Counted from the first letter of the stretch, positions 54,163 through 63,017 are shown. The stretch is DNA of 64,000 nucleotides from Candidatus Leptofilum gracile (GCA_016713825.1 JADJOJ010000010.1:692061-756060), one strand, 5' to 3'. Made by a program: numbers and translations. The notes: generated from the sequence alone by a model not told the origin.

Positions 54163-54717
54163 ATGTCAAAATTCAAAAACAAATACCGCATTGAATCGGC
54201 CAGACGGCCGAATTACGATTACCAAAACGTCGGCTACTATTTCGTTACGATTTGCACGTTCCAGCGCCAGCATTTTTTCGGAGAGGTTGTGAATGGGGAA
54301 ATGGTGTATACGGCCGTTGGTCTCATTGCCCACCACTATTTTTTGGCAATTCCTGAACACACGAAAGCCATCTGCACCATCGACACACACCAGATTATGC
54401 CTAACCATGCTCACGGCATTATTGCAATTGAACAATCTGTAGAGACGTTGCATTGCAACGTCTCTACAACAACCGATCCCCAAATGTCGGCTATTTCCCC
54501 AAAGGCTGGCTCTTTATCGGCGATGATTCGGTCTTATAAATCGGCCGTTTCTTACTGGTGTACCCAAAACGGCCTTGAAGATTTTGGCTGGCAAAGTAGA
54601 TTTTACGACCGCATTATTCGCAATGAACGCGAATTGAACGCGATCAGAAACTATATTCTGGAGAATCCAGCCAATTGGGAAAAAGATCGCGAGAATGATT
54701 CCGGTTTGTTCATGTAG
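54163..54717 (+). CDS. REP-associated tyrosine transposase (RAYT, Y1_Tnp/IS200-like)
   Basis: 184 residues from an ATG with a strong GGGAGGGA site. NVGYYFVTICTFQRQHFFGEV, the HUH motif in IMPNHAHGIIAI, and SMIRSYKSAVSYW with the probable catalytic Tyr identify a single-strand HUH nuclease of the RAYT family; the end (WQSRFYDRIIRNERELNAIRNYILENP) is the family's conserved helix. Known RAYTs bind and cut REP hairpins and are usually single-copy and domesticated. A perfect copy of the REP palindrome lies in frame inside the gene (54439-54467, read SVETLHCNVST), in the variable loop after the HUH region. The TAG stop is also inside a REP copy. The gene looks intact. Confidence 0.9.
   Translation: MSKFKNKYRIESARRPNYDYQNVGYYFVTICTFQRQHFFGEVVNGEMVYTAVGLIAHHYFLAIPEHTKAICTIDTHQIMPNHAHGIIAIEQSVETLHCNVSTTTDPQMSAISPKAGSLSAMIRSYKSAVSYWCTQNGLEDFGWQSRFYDRIIRNERELNAIRNYILENPANWEKDRENDSGLFM
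54439..54467. repeat. REP palindrome, copy 2, inside the transposase gene
   Basis: An exact 29-nt copy of the palindrome at 54111-54139, kept in frame. Confidence 0.95.
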
Positions 54718-54797
54718 AGACGTTGCATTGCGTGGAGACGTTACATTGCGTGGAGACGTTGCATTGCGTAGAGACGTTGCATTGCAACGTCTCTTAC
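54714..54797. repeat. REP-derived tandem array (four 18-nt half-units plus closing arm)
   Basis: GTAGAGACGTTGCATTGC is followed by GTGGAGACGTTACATTGC, GTGGAGACGTTGCATTGC and a second GTAGAGACGTTGCATTGC, then AACGTCTCTTAC closes a palindrome with the last unit. It contains the transposase stop and reaches the last codon of the ABC-F gene on the other strand. Confidence 0.9.
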
Positions 54798-56416
54798 TTG
54801 TAAATTAATTCCAGTTGATGGCCCTCAACCAGCCAGAGCTTGGTGGCGAACTGCTCAATAAAGTAGCGGTCGTGGACGACGGCCAGGATGGTGCCTTCGA
54901 ACTGGCTGAGCGCTTCCTCAAACATGGTGCGGGAGGGGATGTCCAGGTGGTTGGTCGGTTCGTCCAGCAGCAAAAAGTTGCAGCCAGAGGCGACCAATCG
55001 GGCCAGCTCTAGCCGCGTCCGTTCGCCATAGCTAAGCTGGCCGTTGGGCCGCAGCGAATCATCCCCCGTGAACAAAAAGTAGTGCAAAAAGGCGCGCGCG
55101 TCTGTCTCGTTGAGCGGGGCGACGGCCTGGATGGTGCTGAGCGGCGTGTCGTCGGGGTCGAGCAGTTCCTGTTCCTGGGACATATAGCCAAGCTGGACGC
55201 TTTGTCCCAGCCGCACGCGCCCGGCCATTGGCTTCAGCTGCCCGGCGATGGTGCGCAGCAGGGTGGTTTTGCCGCTGCCGTTCTCCCCGGTCAGGATGAT
55301 GCGCTCGCCTGCCTGGGCTTGCAGGTTGATCTGCGTCAGCAGCGGCGCGTGGTCAGGGTAGCCGACGGCCAACTCTTCCAGAAAGAGCACATCTTTGCCC
55401 AGGTGGGGGGCTTCGTCCAAATCCAGCTTCATTTGCCAGCTGCGCAGCGGTTTGTCCACGCGCTCGTCGGATTCTAGAAAGCGGTCCAGCTTTTTTTCGC
55501 GGGATTTGGCTTTGTTGGCCACTTTTTTAGCCAGGCGGCGCACGTTGGGCTGGCGCGGCGTGGTGCTGCGCTCCACACCCCGAGCCTGCTCGAAAGTGCG
55601 CTGGATGTCTTGCTTCATGCGGCGAATTTCGTACACCTGGTCTTTCCAGGTGGCCAGATGTTTTTCCTGCTCGCTGAGGTATTGGCGCAGGTAGTCGGTG
55701 TAGCTGCCGGGGTAGTCGCGGATGGTGTGGGTGTGGGGATTGAGATCGAGGATGCGGGTGACGGTCTGGTCCAGAAAGGCGCGGTCGTGGGAGACGATGA
55801 GGACGCCGCCGCTGAAGCCGCGCAGCCACGCTTCCAGCCATTCCAACATGCCGATGTCCAGATGGTTGGTGGGCTCGTCCAGCAGGAGCAGCTGGGGTTC
55901 GTCCAGCAGGATGAGGACGAGGGCGAGGCGGGTTTTTTGGCCGCCGCTGAGGCTGCGCACGGGCAGATCGGGGCTGAGGTGGTCCAGTTGGAAGGTGGCA
56001 AGGAGGGGTTGGATACGGCCGTAATCCGCCCGCGCCAATTTTTCCAACACCGCATCATACGCCAGATGAACGGCTTCTTGCTCGGGATTTTCTGCCAGCG
56101 CCAAAGCCAGTTCGCCCAGCTCCGCTTCCAATTCAGCCGGGTCGCCGACGGTTTGGTGCAGCAGCTCGCCCAGCGTTTGATCCTCATCGAGTAAAAAGCC
56201 CTGGGCCAGGTAGCCGATGCGCAAATTGGGTGGATTGAGCATGATGCTGCCGCTGTCTGGCCGTTCCTGCCCGGTGAGTAGGCGCATGAGCGTGCTTTTG
56301 CCGCAGCCGTTGGGGCCAATCAGCCCGACGCGCTCGCCAGCGTTGATGGAGAATGTGATTTTTTCCAGAATAGGGGAAAGCCCGTAGGCTTTGCTAAGAT
56401 TGTGTGCCGTTAACAT
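54794..56416 (-). CDS. ABC-F family ATPase (ribosome-associated type)
   Basis: 540 residues from the ATG at 56416; a TTG at 56428 is less likely. Two ABC cassettes: the first with GPNGCGKST, RSLSGGQKTRLA and LLLLDEPTNHLD; the second with TGENGSGKTT, LSYGERTRLELA and LLLDEPTNHLD. The linker between them has two basic helices (RRLAKKVANKAKSREKKLDRF), the P-site tRNA interaction motif of ABC-F proteins. No membrane domain is present. Members act in translation and some protect ribosomes from antibiotics; which type this is cannot be told. The 3' end overlaps the REP array. Confidence 0.88.
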   Translation of the reverse strand: MLTAHNLSKAYGLSPILEKITFSINAGERVGLIGPNGCGKSTLMRLLTGQERPDSGSIMLNPPNLRIGYLAQGFLLDEDQTLGELLHQTVGDPAELEAELGELALALAENPEQEAVHLAYDAVLEKLARADYGRIQPLLATFQLDHLSPDLPVRSLSGGQKTRLALVLILLDEPQLLLLDEPTNHLDIGMLEWLEAWLRGFSGGVLIVSHDRAFLDQTVTRILDLNPHTHTIRDYPGSYTDYLRQYLSEQEKHLATWKDQVYEIRRMKQDIQRTFEQARGVERSTTPRQPNVRRLAKKVANKAKSREKKLDRFLESDERVDKPLRSWQMKLDLDEAPHLGKDVLFLEELAVGYPDHAPLLTQINLQAQAGERIILTGENGSGKTTLLRTIAGQLKPMAGRVRLGQSVQLGYMSQEQELLDPDDTPLSTIQAVAPLNETDARAFLHYFLFTGDDSLRPNGQLSYGERTRLELARLVASGCNFLLLDEPTNHLDIPSRTMFEEALSQFEGTILAVVHDRYFIEQFATKLWLVEGHQLELIYK

Positions 56417-56596
56417 GAGTTTACCCAATGCCGACCGGCAAAATGCCAGCCAGCGATGTCCCGCGTGCGGGAGAGTTCAAAAATCAGGAAGAACGTTGGG
56501 GAAAACTCAGTCTGTCATTGGCTAACCTCATCTGTGCTCGCTAAGCGTACAAGGATGAATCTATTATCCAGAAGCGCGATATTTGTGCAAATTTGT

Positions 56597-56656
56597 GGGG
56601 ACGCGGACGAGCGCGGATGAACGCGGAATATTGAAAATCTGCGTTTATCTGCGTCC
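56597..56656. repeat. ACGCGGA / TCTGCGT hairpin repeat
   Basis: GGGACGCGGACGAGCGCGGAT and AACGCGGA on the left, ATCTGCGTTTATCTGCGTCC on the right. The 240-nt gap between the ABC-F and GNAT genes shows nothing else clear. Confidence 0.75.
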
Positions 56657-57198
56657 TATTTTCTCGTGTCCCACTCGGTTTTGAGGATGGCGTAAACGGC
56701 CGTATCCCACCACACCCCTCGAAAAAATTGCGTTTGGCGCAAGATGCCTTCTAGCTGCATGCCCAGATGCTCCGCCAGGGCGCGGGCACGGCCGTTTTTG
56801 GCTTTGGTGTCGGCGTAAATGCGGTGGATGTTCAGCTGGCTAAAGGCAAAGTCGAACAGGGCGTGACTGGCTTCTGTGGCGTAGCCGTGGCCCCAAAACG
56901 GCCGTGCAATCGCACAGCCAAACGACGCTTGCCGGTTTGCCGCATCCTCCAGCCGCACGCCGCAGGTGCCGATGAGCGTGCCATCGGGCAGGCAGATGGC
57001 CAGCTGGTAGCTGTCGCGGGGGAGTTCGGCCGTGCCTTCCAGGATGTGGGTGAAGATTTGCTGCCAAAACGGCCGTGTCATCTCCTCTTCCGCATAAAAT
57101 TGCTGGTACTCTGGATCGTTGGTTGTGGCAAAAAAAGCGTCAAAATCATCTGGCTGAAAATCCCGCAGCAGCAGGCGTTCGGTTTTTAATGAGAACAT
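56656..57198 (-). CDS. GNAT family N-acetyltransferase (RimJ/RimL-like)
   Basis: 180 residues from the ATG at 57198, which has GGAGG 7 nt upstream; an ATG six codons earlier is rejected. LKTERLLLRDFQPDDFDAFF opens the fold, SYQLAICLPDGTLIGTCGVRL covers the central strands, ARPFWGHGYATEASHALFDFAF has the acetyl-CoA pyrophosphate loop (a G-x-G variant), and IHRIYADTKAKNGRARALAEHLGM is the last conserved part. This is the Acetyltransf_3 pattern for alpha- or side-chain amine acetylation of proteins or antibiotics. Substrate is unknown. Confidence 0.82.
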   Translation of the reverse strand: MFSLKTERLLLRDFQPDDFDAFFATTNDPEYQQFYAEEEMTRPFWQQIFTHILEGTAELPRDSYQLAICLPDGTLIGTCGVRLEDAANRQASFGCAIARPFWGHGYATEASHALFDFAFSQLNIHRIYADTKAKNGRARALAEHLGMQLEGILRQTQFFRGVWWDTAVYAILKTEWDTRK

Positions 57199-57676
57199 GA
57201 TTACCTCCAGGGACATTTTAGCCTGTAACCAGGGCGAGGCAATCGGTGAGACGGCCGTTTGCTGCGGTGAGAGCCCCTACCTGGCCTGGAATGATTGCAA
57301 AAAGCAAAATTCGTGCATTTTGGCATTCGTGGTAGACTTCCACCCGCTGGATTGCGTCCAGTAGCTTATCAACAAGATGTTTTGAAAATTCCAGGTGGTA
57401 GCCCGGCACAACATAGCTGGGTTCTTTTTTTGCCACAGACACGCTCCGAATTGGGAAACTGGGTACGAGCAAGCTGTGGGCAGGATTTTGGCTGGTGAAC
57501 CGCAAGGTCCCCGCCGCACAGTGGACGACTCAGAACCAAATCAAATTGGGGAACTGACACCGATTTTGGTGGGAAGTTTTAATTAACAGATTACGCAGAT
57601 TAAAAAGATTTTGATCTCTGTGTAGCTCTGTGCCTTCTCCGTGAAACTCTGTGTTCCTTTCTCCCAGGAGCATGTC
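57199..57676. other. 478-nt gap with no convincing gene
   Basis: A minus-strand open frame (57218-57505, ending in VEVYHECQNARILLFAIIPG) has no recognised family and no good start. One ACGGCCGT is at about 57251. A repeat block is at 57586-57662. It may hold a decayed gene. Confidence 0.5.
57586..57662. repeat. GCAGATTA and CTCTGTG repeat block
   Basis: ACAGATTACGCAGATTAAAAAG is followed by ATCTCTGTGTAGCTCTGTGCC and AACTCTGTGTTCC, joining two repeat families directly upstream of the helicase gene. Confidence 0.65.
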
Positions 57677-59336
57677 ATGACAACCGAATTTAATGATTTA
57701 AACCTGCATCCGCAGCTGGTGCAGGCTGTAACCGAGCGCGGTTACACCACCCCAACCCCATTCAAGAAGGCGTCATTCCCATGATGCTGTCTGGCAAGGA
57801 TATTTTAGGCCAGGCGCAGACGGGTACCGGTAAAACGGCCGCTTTCGCCCTCCCCATACTTCACAACATCACCCCCGGGCTTGGCCACGTGCAGGCGTTG
57901 GTTTTGGCGCCCACCCGTGAGCTTGGTTTGCAGGTGGCCGAGGCGATGGAAGTATACGGCCGTCTCCGCAATGTCTCCGTGCTGGCAGTGTATGGCGGCA
58001 CGGCGTATGGCCCACAAATTGGGACCCTGCGCCGAGGCGTCGATGTCGTCGTTGGCACACCTGGTCGCTTGCTCGATTTGCTCAAAAGCAACAAGCTGGA
58101 TTTGAGCCAGGTGCAAACGGTGGTGCTAGACGAAGCCGACGAGATGCTCAGCATGGGCTTCATTGATGATATTGAAGCAATTTTGCAAGCGACGCCCGCC
58201 GAGCGGCAAACTGCACTCTTTTCCGCCACGCTGCCCCGCCAAATTCGCCAACTGGCTGAAAATATATGAACCAGCCCGAGGCAATCAGCATCGAGCGTTC
58301 CCAGCGCACCGTCGCGGCCATTGAGCAGCGGGCTTACCTGGTGAACGAGCAAGACAAGCTGGCCGCGCTGACCCGTCTGTTTGAAGTGGAGCCGATCACC
58401 AGCGCTCTGATTTTTGCCAAAACGCGGTTGGGTACGGCCGAATTAGCCAACGAACTCACCGTGCGCGGCTTCCCCGCCGAGGCGCTGAATGGCGATCTCA
58501 GCCAGCAGGCGCGCGAGCAGGTGCTCAACCGCTTCCGCAACAGCCAGATCAAAGTGCTGGTGGCTACCGACGTGGCTGCCCGCGGTCTGGACATCGACGA
58601 TATTTCGCACGTGTTCAACTTTGACCTGCCGCAGGATTCGGAAATTTACGTGCATCGCGTGGGGCGGACGGGGCGCGCCGGGCGGACGGGCATTGCCCTG
58701 ACGCTGGTTACACCTAAAGAGCAGTGGCGCTTGCGCAAAATCGAGCAGTACACCAAGCAAAAAGTGACGCTGGCCGAACTGCCAACCGTTGAGGATATTC
58801 AAAATCGGCGCGAATCTGAGCTGATGGAGAAGATGGCCGTCTGGTTAAACCGGGGTCGCTGCGCCCGCGAGCGGGAGCTGGTGACCGAACTGGCTGAAGC
58901 CGGGCATGATCCCATCGAGATTGCTGCCGTGGCCCTAAAATTGGCCCGTGCCGAAGAAAAGCAGCGCCCCATTGCCCGGATGAGCGAAGTTTCGACAGAG
59001 CCCATGCGCCGGGGTAAACGCGATCGGTTTGAGAATGGAAACGGCCGTTCTCCCAAAAACAAAAGGCGGCCAGACAACGGCCAAAATGATCGCTCGCACG
59101 AGCGTGGCATGGTGCGCCTGGCCCTCAGCGCAGGCAAGATGGACGGCCTGCGCGTGAATGATGTGGTGGGCACCATCGCCTTCCACGCCGATATTCCCGG
59201 CTCCACCATCGGCGCAATTCACATTCAGGACGACCGAACGCTGGTCGATGTGCCGCAGCAGTTTGCCGACCAGGTGCTGGCCAAAACTGGCAATTACCGC
59301 GTCCGCAAAAAGAAGCTCAGCATCGAACGGGCATAA
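57677..59336 (+). CDS. DEAD-box RNA helicase (DeaD/CsdA-like), with two frameshifts
   Basis: Three frames join into about 554 residues. All motifs are present: Q motif FNDLNLHPQLV with TTPTP, motif I AQTGTGKTAA, Ia PTRELGLQ, Ib TPGRLL, II DEADEML, III SAT, IV ALIFAKT, V ARGLDIDD, VI HRVGRTGRAG. A C-terminal DbpA-type RNA-binding domain (MVRLALSAGKMDGLRVNDVVG) follows a basic linker. Breaks are at the CCCC run (57756-57759) and the AAAA run (58259-58262); one added base at each restores the frame. Such helicases unwind RNA in ribosome assembly and at low temperature. The intact motifs on both sides argue for sequencing error, not decay. Confidence 0.85.
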
Positions 59337-59341
59337 GATTT

Positions 59342-59401
59342 TGCCACAGAGGGCACAGAGGCAAAAGAGAATAATCTCAAGACTCTCTGTTCTCTGTGGC
59401 T
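59342..59401. repeat. CACAGAG / CTCTGTG hairpin after the helicase gene
   Basis: GCCACAGAGGGCACAGAGGC pairs imperfectly with ACTCTCTGTTCTCTGTGGC. It lies between convergent genes and could end transcription. Confidence 0.8.
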
Positions 59402-59403
59402 AG

Positions 59404-60205
59404 CTAATTTTTAAGTAAAAAAGTGAGGGGGATGTGGATGCGGGCGCGCCAGGCGGGTTCGTTGTGTTCTGCCCCCTCAAATTTTTGCGTCAGGCAATGC
59501 TGATGTTGCTGGTACCCTTTGCCAGCCAGCAGCGCATCGACCGGTTTTTGCAGCGGTTCGTAGAGGGCGTCTAGCGTTTCTGTGCCGTAATCGAAGTACA
59601 GCTTGTGCTGGCCGGGCGGGGGCAGCCTATTCTCTAGATAAGGCAAAATAATCCCTTCAACCGCTGGCCAATGGGTAGACAGGCAGCCCGCACCCCCAAA
59701 CATCTGCGGATACTCACATACTGCGTATAGGCGAAATGAGCCCACCCATGCTGGACCCCATGATGAACGTTTCCTCGCGAGTTGGCTTTGTGCGGTAGGT
59801 TTCATCAATGAACGGTTTGAGTTCTTCAACCAAAAAGCGCAGGTAGGCGTCTGAGCGAACGGGGGCGGTGAAGGCGGCGCTGAATTTTTGTTGCAGTTGG
59901 GGGGCAGCGGGGTGGGATAACGGCCGTTCTGGCAAATATTCCGCCCAGCGGTCACGATGGTTAAAAATACCCACAATGAACGTAGGACGCACGTGGCCTG
60001 CTGCCATCAGCGCCTGTAACGCTTCCGCTACACCCCACGTTTCTCCTGCCATCGCCGTGGCCGGATCAAACAGATTTTGTCCATCGTGCATGTACAGCAC
60101 GCTGAAGCGTGTTTTGGGCTGCTGCGCGTAATTCTCTGGCAGCCAGACGTGAACGTGCCGGGCCGGAATATGTGCGGAGGGGAAGTGGTCGTGGCGGATG
60201 ATCAT
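59404..60205 (-). CDS. Esterase-family (alpha/beta hydrolase, Fes-like) protein, frameshifted near 59730
   Basis: The first frame (60205 down to about 59735) reads VHVWLPENY, FSVLYMHDGQNLFD, PTFIVGIFNHRDRWAEY and then TFIMGSSMGGLIS, with the nucleophile Ser in G-x-S-x-G form. The second frame continues LYAVCEYPQMFGGAGCLSTHWP and ends with EGAEHNEPAWRARIHIPLTFL, in which the His of EHNE is the likely catalytic residue. One extra G at 59730-59731 accounts for the break. Total near 266 residues. The family includes enterochelin esterase and trehalose mycolyltransferase relatives. Substrate is unknown. Confidence 0.78.
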
Positions 60206-60206
60206 G

Positions 60207-60277
60207 ATTTAGTGGTCAGTATTCAGTAGGTCAGTAAAAAAGAGTGACCTACTGAATTGCCATTTACTGATTACGAC
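60207..60277. repeat. CAGTATTCAGTAGGTCAGT / ACTGAATTGCC hairpin
   Basis: CAGTAGGTCAGT and GTGACCTACTG pair around an A-rich loop, with CAGTA copies outside. It is related to the block at 291-432. Confidence 0.7.
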
Positions 60278-60666
60278 AGGGCTGCTGCGACGCGCTTGAG
60301 CTTTTCTTCTGCGTCACAGGCGACGGCTTCCAGGCCTGGATTGTCTACCACGCCAAGCATTTGCTTGGGGTTGATGATGCTGACGAGGATACGGCCGTCT
60401 TCCTCTTGCGCGACCGTGACGTTGCAGGGCAGCATCAGGCCCACTTGTGGCACCAGGCTCAACGCCTTGTGGGCCAGGGTGGGGTTGCAGGCACCCAAAA
60501 TTTTGTAAGGCCGAAAATCCACATCCAGCTTCTTTTTCAGCGTCGCCTTCACGTCAATTTCGGTTAAAACGCCGAACCCTTCTTTTTTGAGTTCTTCGGT
60601 AACGGCCGTAATTGCCTCCTCGTAAGAACTGTTCAGATAAACGTCAAATCCAAGTGGTGTACTCAT
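60271..60666 (-). CDS. DUF302 family protein
   Basis: 131 residues. YEEAITAVTEELKKEGFGVLTEIDVKATLKKKL, VDFRPYKILGACNP, HKALSLVPQVGLMLPCNV and VSIINPKQML match the DUF302 family over its full length. One Cys in GACNP and one in LPCNV are conserved family positions. These are soluble cytoplasmic proteins of unknown function, often near heavy-metal or redox genes. It lies downstream of dnaA on the same strand, with a 13-bp inverted repeat between them. Confidence 0.85.
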   Translation of the reverse strand: MSTPLGFDVYLNSSYEEAITAVTEELKKEGFGVLTEIDVKATLKKKLDVDFRPYKILGACNPTLAHKALSLVPQVGLMLPCNVTVAQEEDGRILVSIINPKQMLGVVDNPGLEAVACDAEEKLKRVAAALS

Positions 60667-60766
60667 GGCAACTCCCTAAAATGTGGTGCTGGATCAAACC
60701 AGCGAAATTTACAATTGCTTGGGCAGAATTTTACGATCGAATAAAAGGTGGGAAAAGATTTACCAG

Positions 60767-60807
60767 GAGACCTGTCTGGTTTTTCTCATCTAGCCCAGAC
60801 AGGTCTC
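60767..60807. repeat. Perfect 13-bp inverted repeat (GAGACCTGTCTGG)
   Basis: GAGACCTGTCTGG (60767-60779) pairs with CCAGACAGGTCTC (60795-60807) around a 15-nt loop. It lies directly after the dnaA stop and might end its transcript, though no T-tract follows on the minus strand. Confidence 0.85.
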
Positions 60808-60822
60808 GCGAATAGGTGGGGA

Positions 60823-62227
60823 TTAGGAAACCGAAGAGCCGTACATGGAAGATTTGATCTCCATGCAATCCCGGCGGATGGTGGAATCGGCATCAATGAG
60901 GGTGGCGATTTTCTCGTAGCCATAAAGCACCGTGGTGTGATCCCGATTGCCCAGCTTCTCGCCAATTTGCGGCAAGGATGCATTGGTCTCTGTGCGGGCC
61001 AGGTACATTGCCATTTGGCGGGGATAGGCAATGGTCTTTTTGCGGCTAGCGCCAACCAGATCGTCATTAGAGACGTTGTAATATTTGCAAACAGCCTCAA
61101 AAACGTGTTCCACCGTGAGCTTGTCTGGGCGGTGCATTAAGTCGGCCAGGGCCATATTTACCAGGTCCATGTTCACCTTGCCGCCAGAAAGATGGGCGTA
61201 GGCCATCACCTTGTTGAACGCCCCTTCCAATTCCCGAATGCTGTGGCGCACTTGCTGGGCGATGAAATCCATCAGTTCATCCGGCACGGCCAGGCCATTG
61301 GCTTCGGCTTTGGTTTGCAAAATCGCTTTGCGGGTTTCAATGTCGGGCATCTGGATATCGGCCATAAGGCCCCACTCAAAGCGGGATTGCAGGCGCTCTT
61401 CCAGGGTGGCCATCGCTTTTGGCGCACGGTCGCTGGAGATGACGACCTGTTTGCCCTGGCTATGCAGTTCGTTGAAGGTGTGGAACAGCTCTTCCTGGGT
61501 GCTTTTTTGCCGGCGATGAACTGGATGTCATCGATGAGCAGCACATCGGGGGTGCGGTAGCGCTCGCGGAACTGATCCATTTGCTTGTTGCGGATGGAGA
61601 GCACGAGGTCGTTGGTGAAGGTTTCTGAGGGGATATAGCAGACGGTGAGTCCTTCTTGCTGGCATTTGTGGCCGATGGCGTGCAGCAGGTGGGTTTTGCC
61701 CAGCCCTACGCCGCCGTAGATGAAGAGGGGTTGTAGGTTTGGCCGGGGTGTTCCGCGACGGAGAGGGCGGCGGCGTGCGCCAGCCGATTGCTGGGGCCAA
61801 CCACAAAATTGCTAAAGGTGAAGCGGCGGATGAGGCCATTGCTGTTGCTGTTGTTGTTGGGCATTTTGCTGGGTTTGAGTACGGCCGTTTTCTGTACACC
61901 ATTGCCATTGAGCGCGACCGGTTCTAGCGCCTCAGTCTCCTCTTCTAAGACAGTTTCCAGGGGCATTTCATCCGTCCAGACCATAAACTGAATATCTACT
62001 GGCCCACTGACAATGGCCGCCAGGGTACGCAAAATGGTGTCGCGGAGTCTGTTTTCTAACCAATCTTTGGCATAGGCGTTGCGCACACCAACAACGTAAA
62101 GGTTGTCTTTGTGGCGCAGCAGGCAGGTGTCCTTCAACCAGGTGTTGAAGGTGGCTTTGGTCATTTGAAGTTCCAATTCACCCAGGGTTGCTTTCCACGC
62201 ATTTTCAGGAATCATATCTTGCACCAT
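60823..62227 (-). CDS. dnaA: Chromosomal replication initiator DnaA, with two frameshifts
   Basis: Three frames join into about 468 residues. Domain I begins at ENAWKATLGELELQMTKATFNTWLKDT, a low-complexity Asn-rich linker (NNNSNSNG) follows, and domain III starts at FTFSNFVVGPSNRLAHAAAL. Walker A (GGVGLGKTH) lies just past the first break at the GGGG run (61727-61730); Walker B reads VLLIDDIQFI; the second break is the T-run at 61503-61508. Domain IV has the DNA-binding signature GNRDHTTVLYGYEKI. Both breaks are cured by one base. The start at 62227 (MVQDMIPENAW) is preferred to the upstream reading. No dnaN is next to it. Confidence 0.92.
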
Positions 62228-62409
62228 TACGGAAATGAACGAAAGCAATTGTTCCGACTGGCAGGCGCGTAGAAAGAAACGGCCGTACACCGCAGTCAAT
62301 CGATCAATTGCATCATCAAAGATAATTGGCCGCTAGACACAGTTGGTGGGTGATTTAGAAGTCCCTCTACCCAAAAGATCGCCGCTAACTGTTTGATTTT
62401 GCCCCATAA

Positions 62410-62438
62410 ACATCAGTGTTGGACAACGTAACTGATGT
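62410..62438. repeat. Inverted repeat ACATCAGT / ACTGATGT upstream of dnaA
   Basis: ACATCAGT (62410-62417) and ACTGATGT (62431-62438) enclose a smaller GTTG-GA-CAAC palindrome. It may be an operator or hairpin in the dnaA leader. Confidence 0.6.
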
Positions 62439-62620
62439 TGGCTCCGTTTTCAGTTGGGGACAAAAAGAAAATTGATAGCCCCTCTTGGCCTCAATTTCAC
62501 GTCAGCTTTGCTATGCAGATTATTGTGCAACGGCATAGTCATTCTAACAGAACGAGGTGCCTGATGCAATGGAAATTTGCCTGATTTGCCTTAAAAGCTT
62601 GCAGATTTTTAGACTGGCAA

Positions 62621-62648
62621 AACCTTAAAATTTGTTTTTTTTAAGGTT
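62621..62648. repeat. Perfect 10-bp inverted repeat AACCTTAAAA / TTTTAAGGTT
   Basis: Arms at 62621-62630 and 62639-62648, 8-nt loop. It lies 6 nt before a TTGACA box, where an operator could sit. Confidence 0.65.
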
Positions 62649-62654
62649 CTTATC

Positions 62655-62684
62655 TTGACAACTGCGGCAACAGCCAAGATATAG
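62655..62684 (+). promoter_or_regulatory. Possible promoter with TTGACA
   Basis: TTGACA (62655-62660) and ATATAG (62679-62684) are 18 nt apart. AGGAGAGGG follows and could serve a 70-codon frame from the ATG at 62697, for which I see no family. Confidence 0.35.
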
Positions 62685-62950
62685 GAGAGGGTGAGGATGT
62701 TATCCCATATATATGGGGTAAAACCAGCTTATTTGAGAGCATTTTCCCATATTTTGCATGCCCTTTGGCAAAAACTATGCCTGAAAAGCGACCATAAAAT
62801 GTTATTTTGTGTATTAGCTATGAAAATTTTTTACTTTTGCGAATATTGTTTTTGGTATCTCAGTGCTGCTTTTGGGGTGCTTTTTCGTATAATGCCCAAA
62901 TGTTAAAAAAACAGCCAGATAGGTTCGGTCATTACCAATTTGGCCTTATC

Positions 62951-62979
62951 TTGACAGCCTGATTTGCCTGTGTTAGATT
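62951..62979 (+). promoter_or_regulatory. Promoter of the dtxR-like gene, with a repeated word in the spacer
   Basis: A perfect TTGACA (62951-62956), 17-nt spacer and TAGATT (62974-62979). The spacer contains GCCTGATTTGCCT, which also occurs at 62579-62591, a candidate operator half for the regulator it drives. Confidence 0.65.
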
Positions 62980-63017
62980 GCCTTCAATTCTTATTTTACA
63001 ACTTAATTGGATGTATT

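Larger units (their letters stand above)
62228..63017. other. 790-nt AT-rich region between divergent dnaA and dtxR-like genes
   Basis: It is the most AT-rich part of the window. It holds several inverted repeats (62410-62438, 62621-62648, 62700-62721), a 13-nt direct repeat GCCTGATTTGCCT (62579-62591 and 62957-62969), two TTGACA promoters that share the word CTTATCTTGACA, and one weak small frame (62697-62906). I see no canonical DnaA-box cluster, so an origin here is possible but not shown. Confidence 0.6.

Noticed and set aside
57218..57505. Minus-strand 95-codon frame between the GNAT and helicase genes
   Set aside because: No family, no ribosome-binding site and overlapping frames on the other strand of similar length; may be a decayed remnant.
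60767..60807. Inverted repeat after dnaA as a classical rho-independent terminator
   Set aside because: The loop is 15 nt and no T-tract follows on the dnaA strand; it is listed as a repeat only.
60823..62227. dnaA as a pseudogene
   Set aside because: All domains are conserved in three frames and both breaks sit in homopolymer runs; an essential gene is more likely misread than dead.
62697..62906. Small 70-codon frame with a fair ribosome-binding site after a TTGACA promoter
   Set aside because: It lies in an AT-rich region, overlaps a palindrome at its start and has no recognised similarity; support is too weak to list as a gene.
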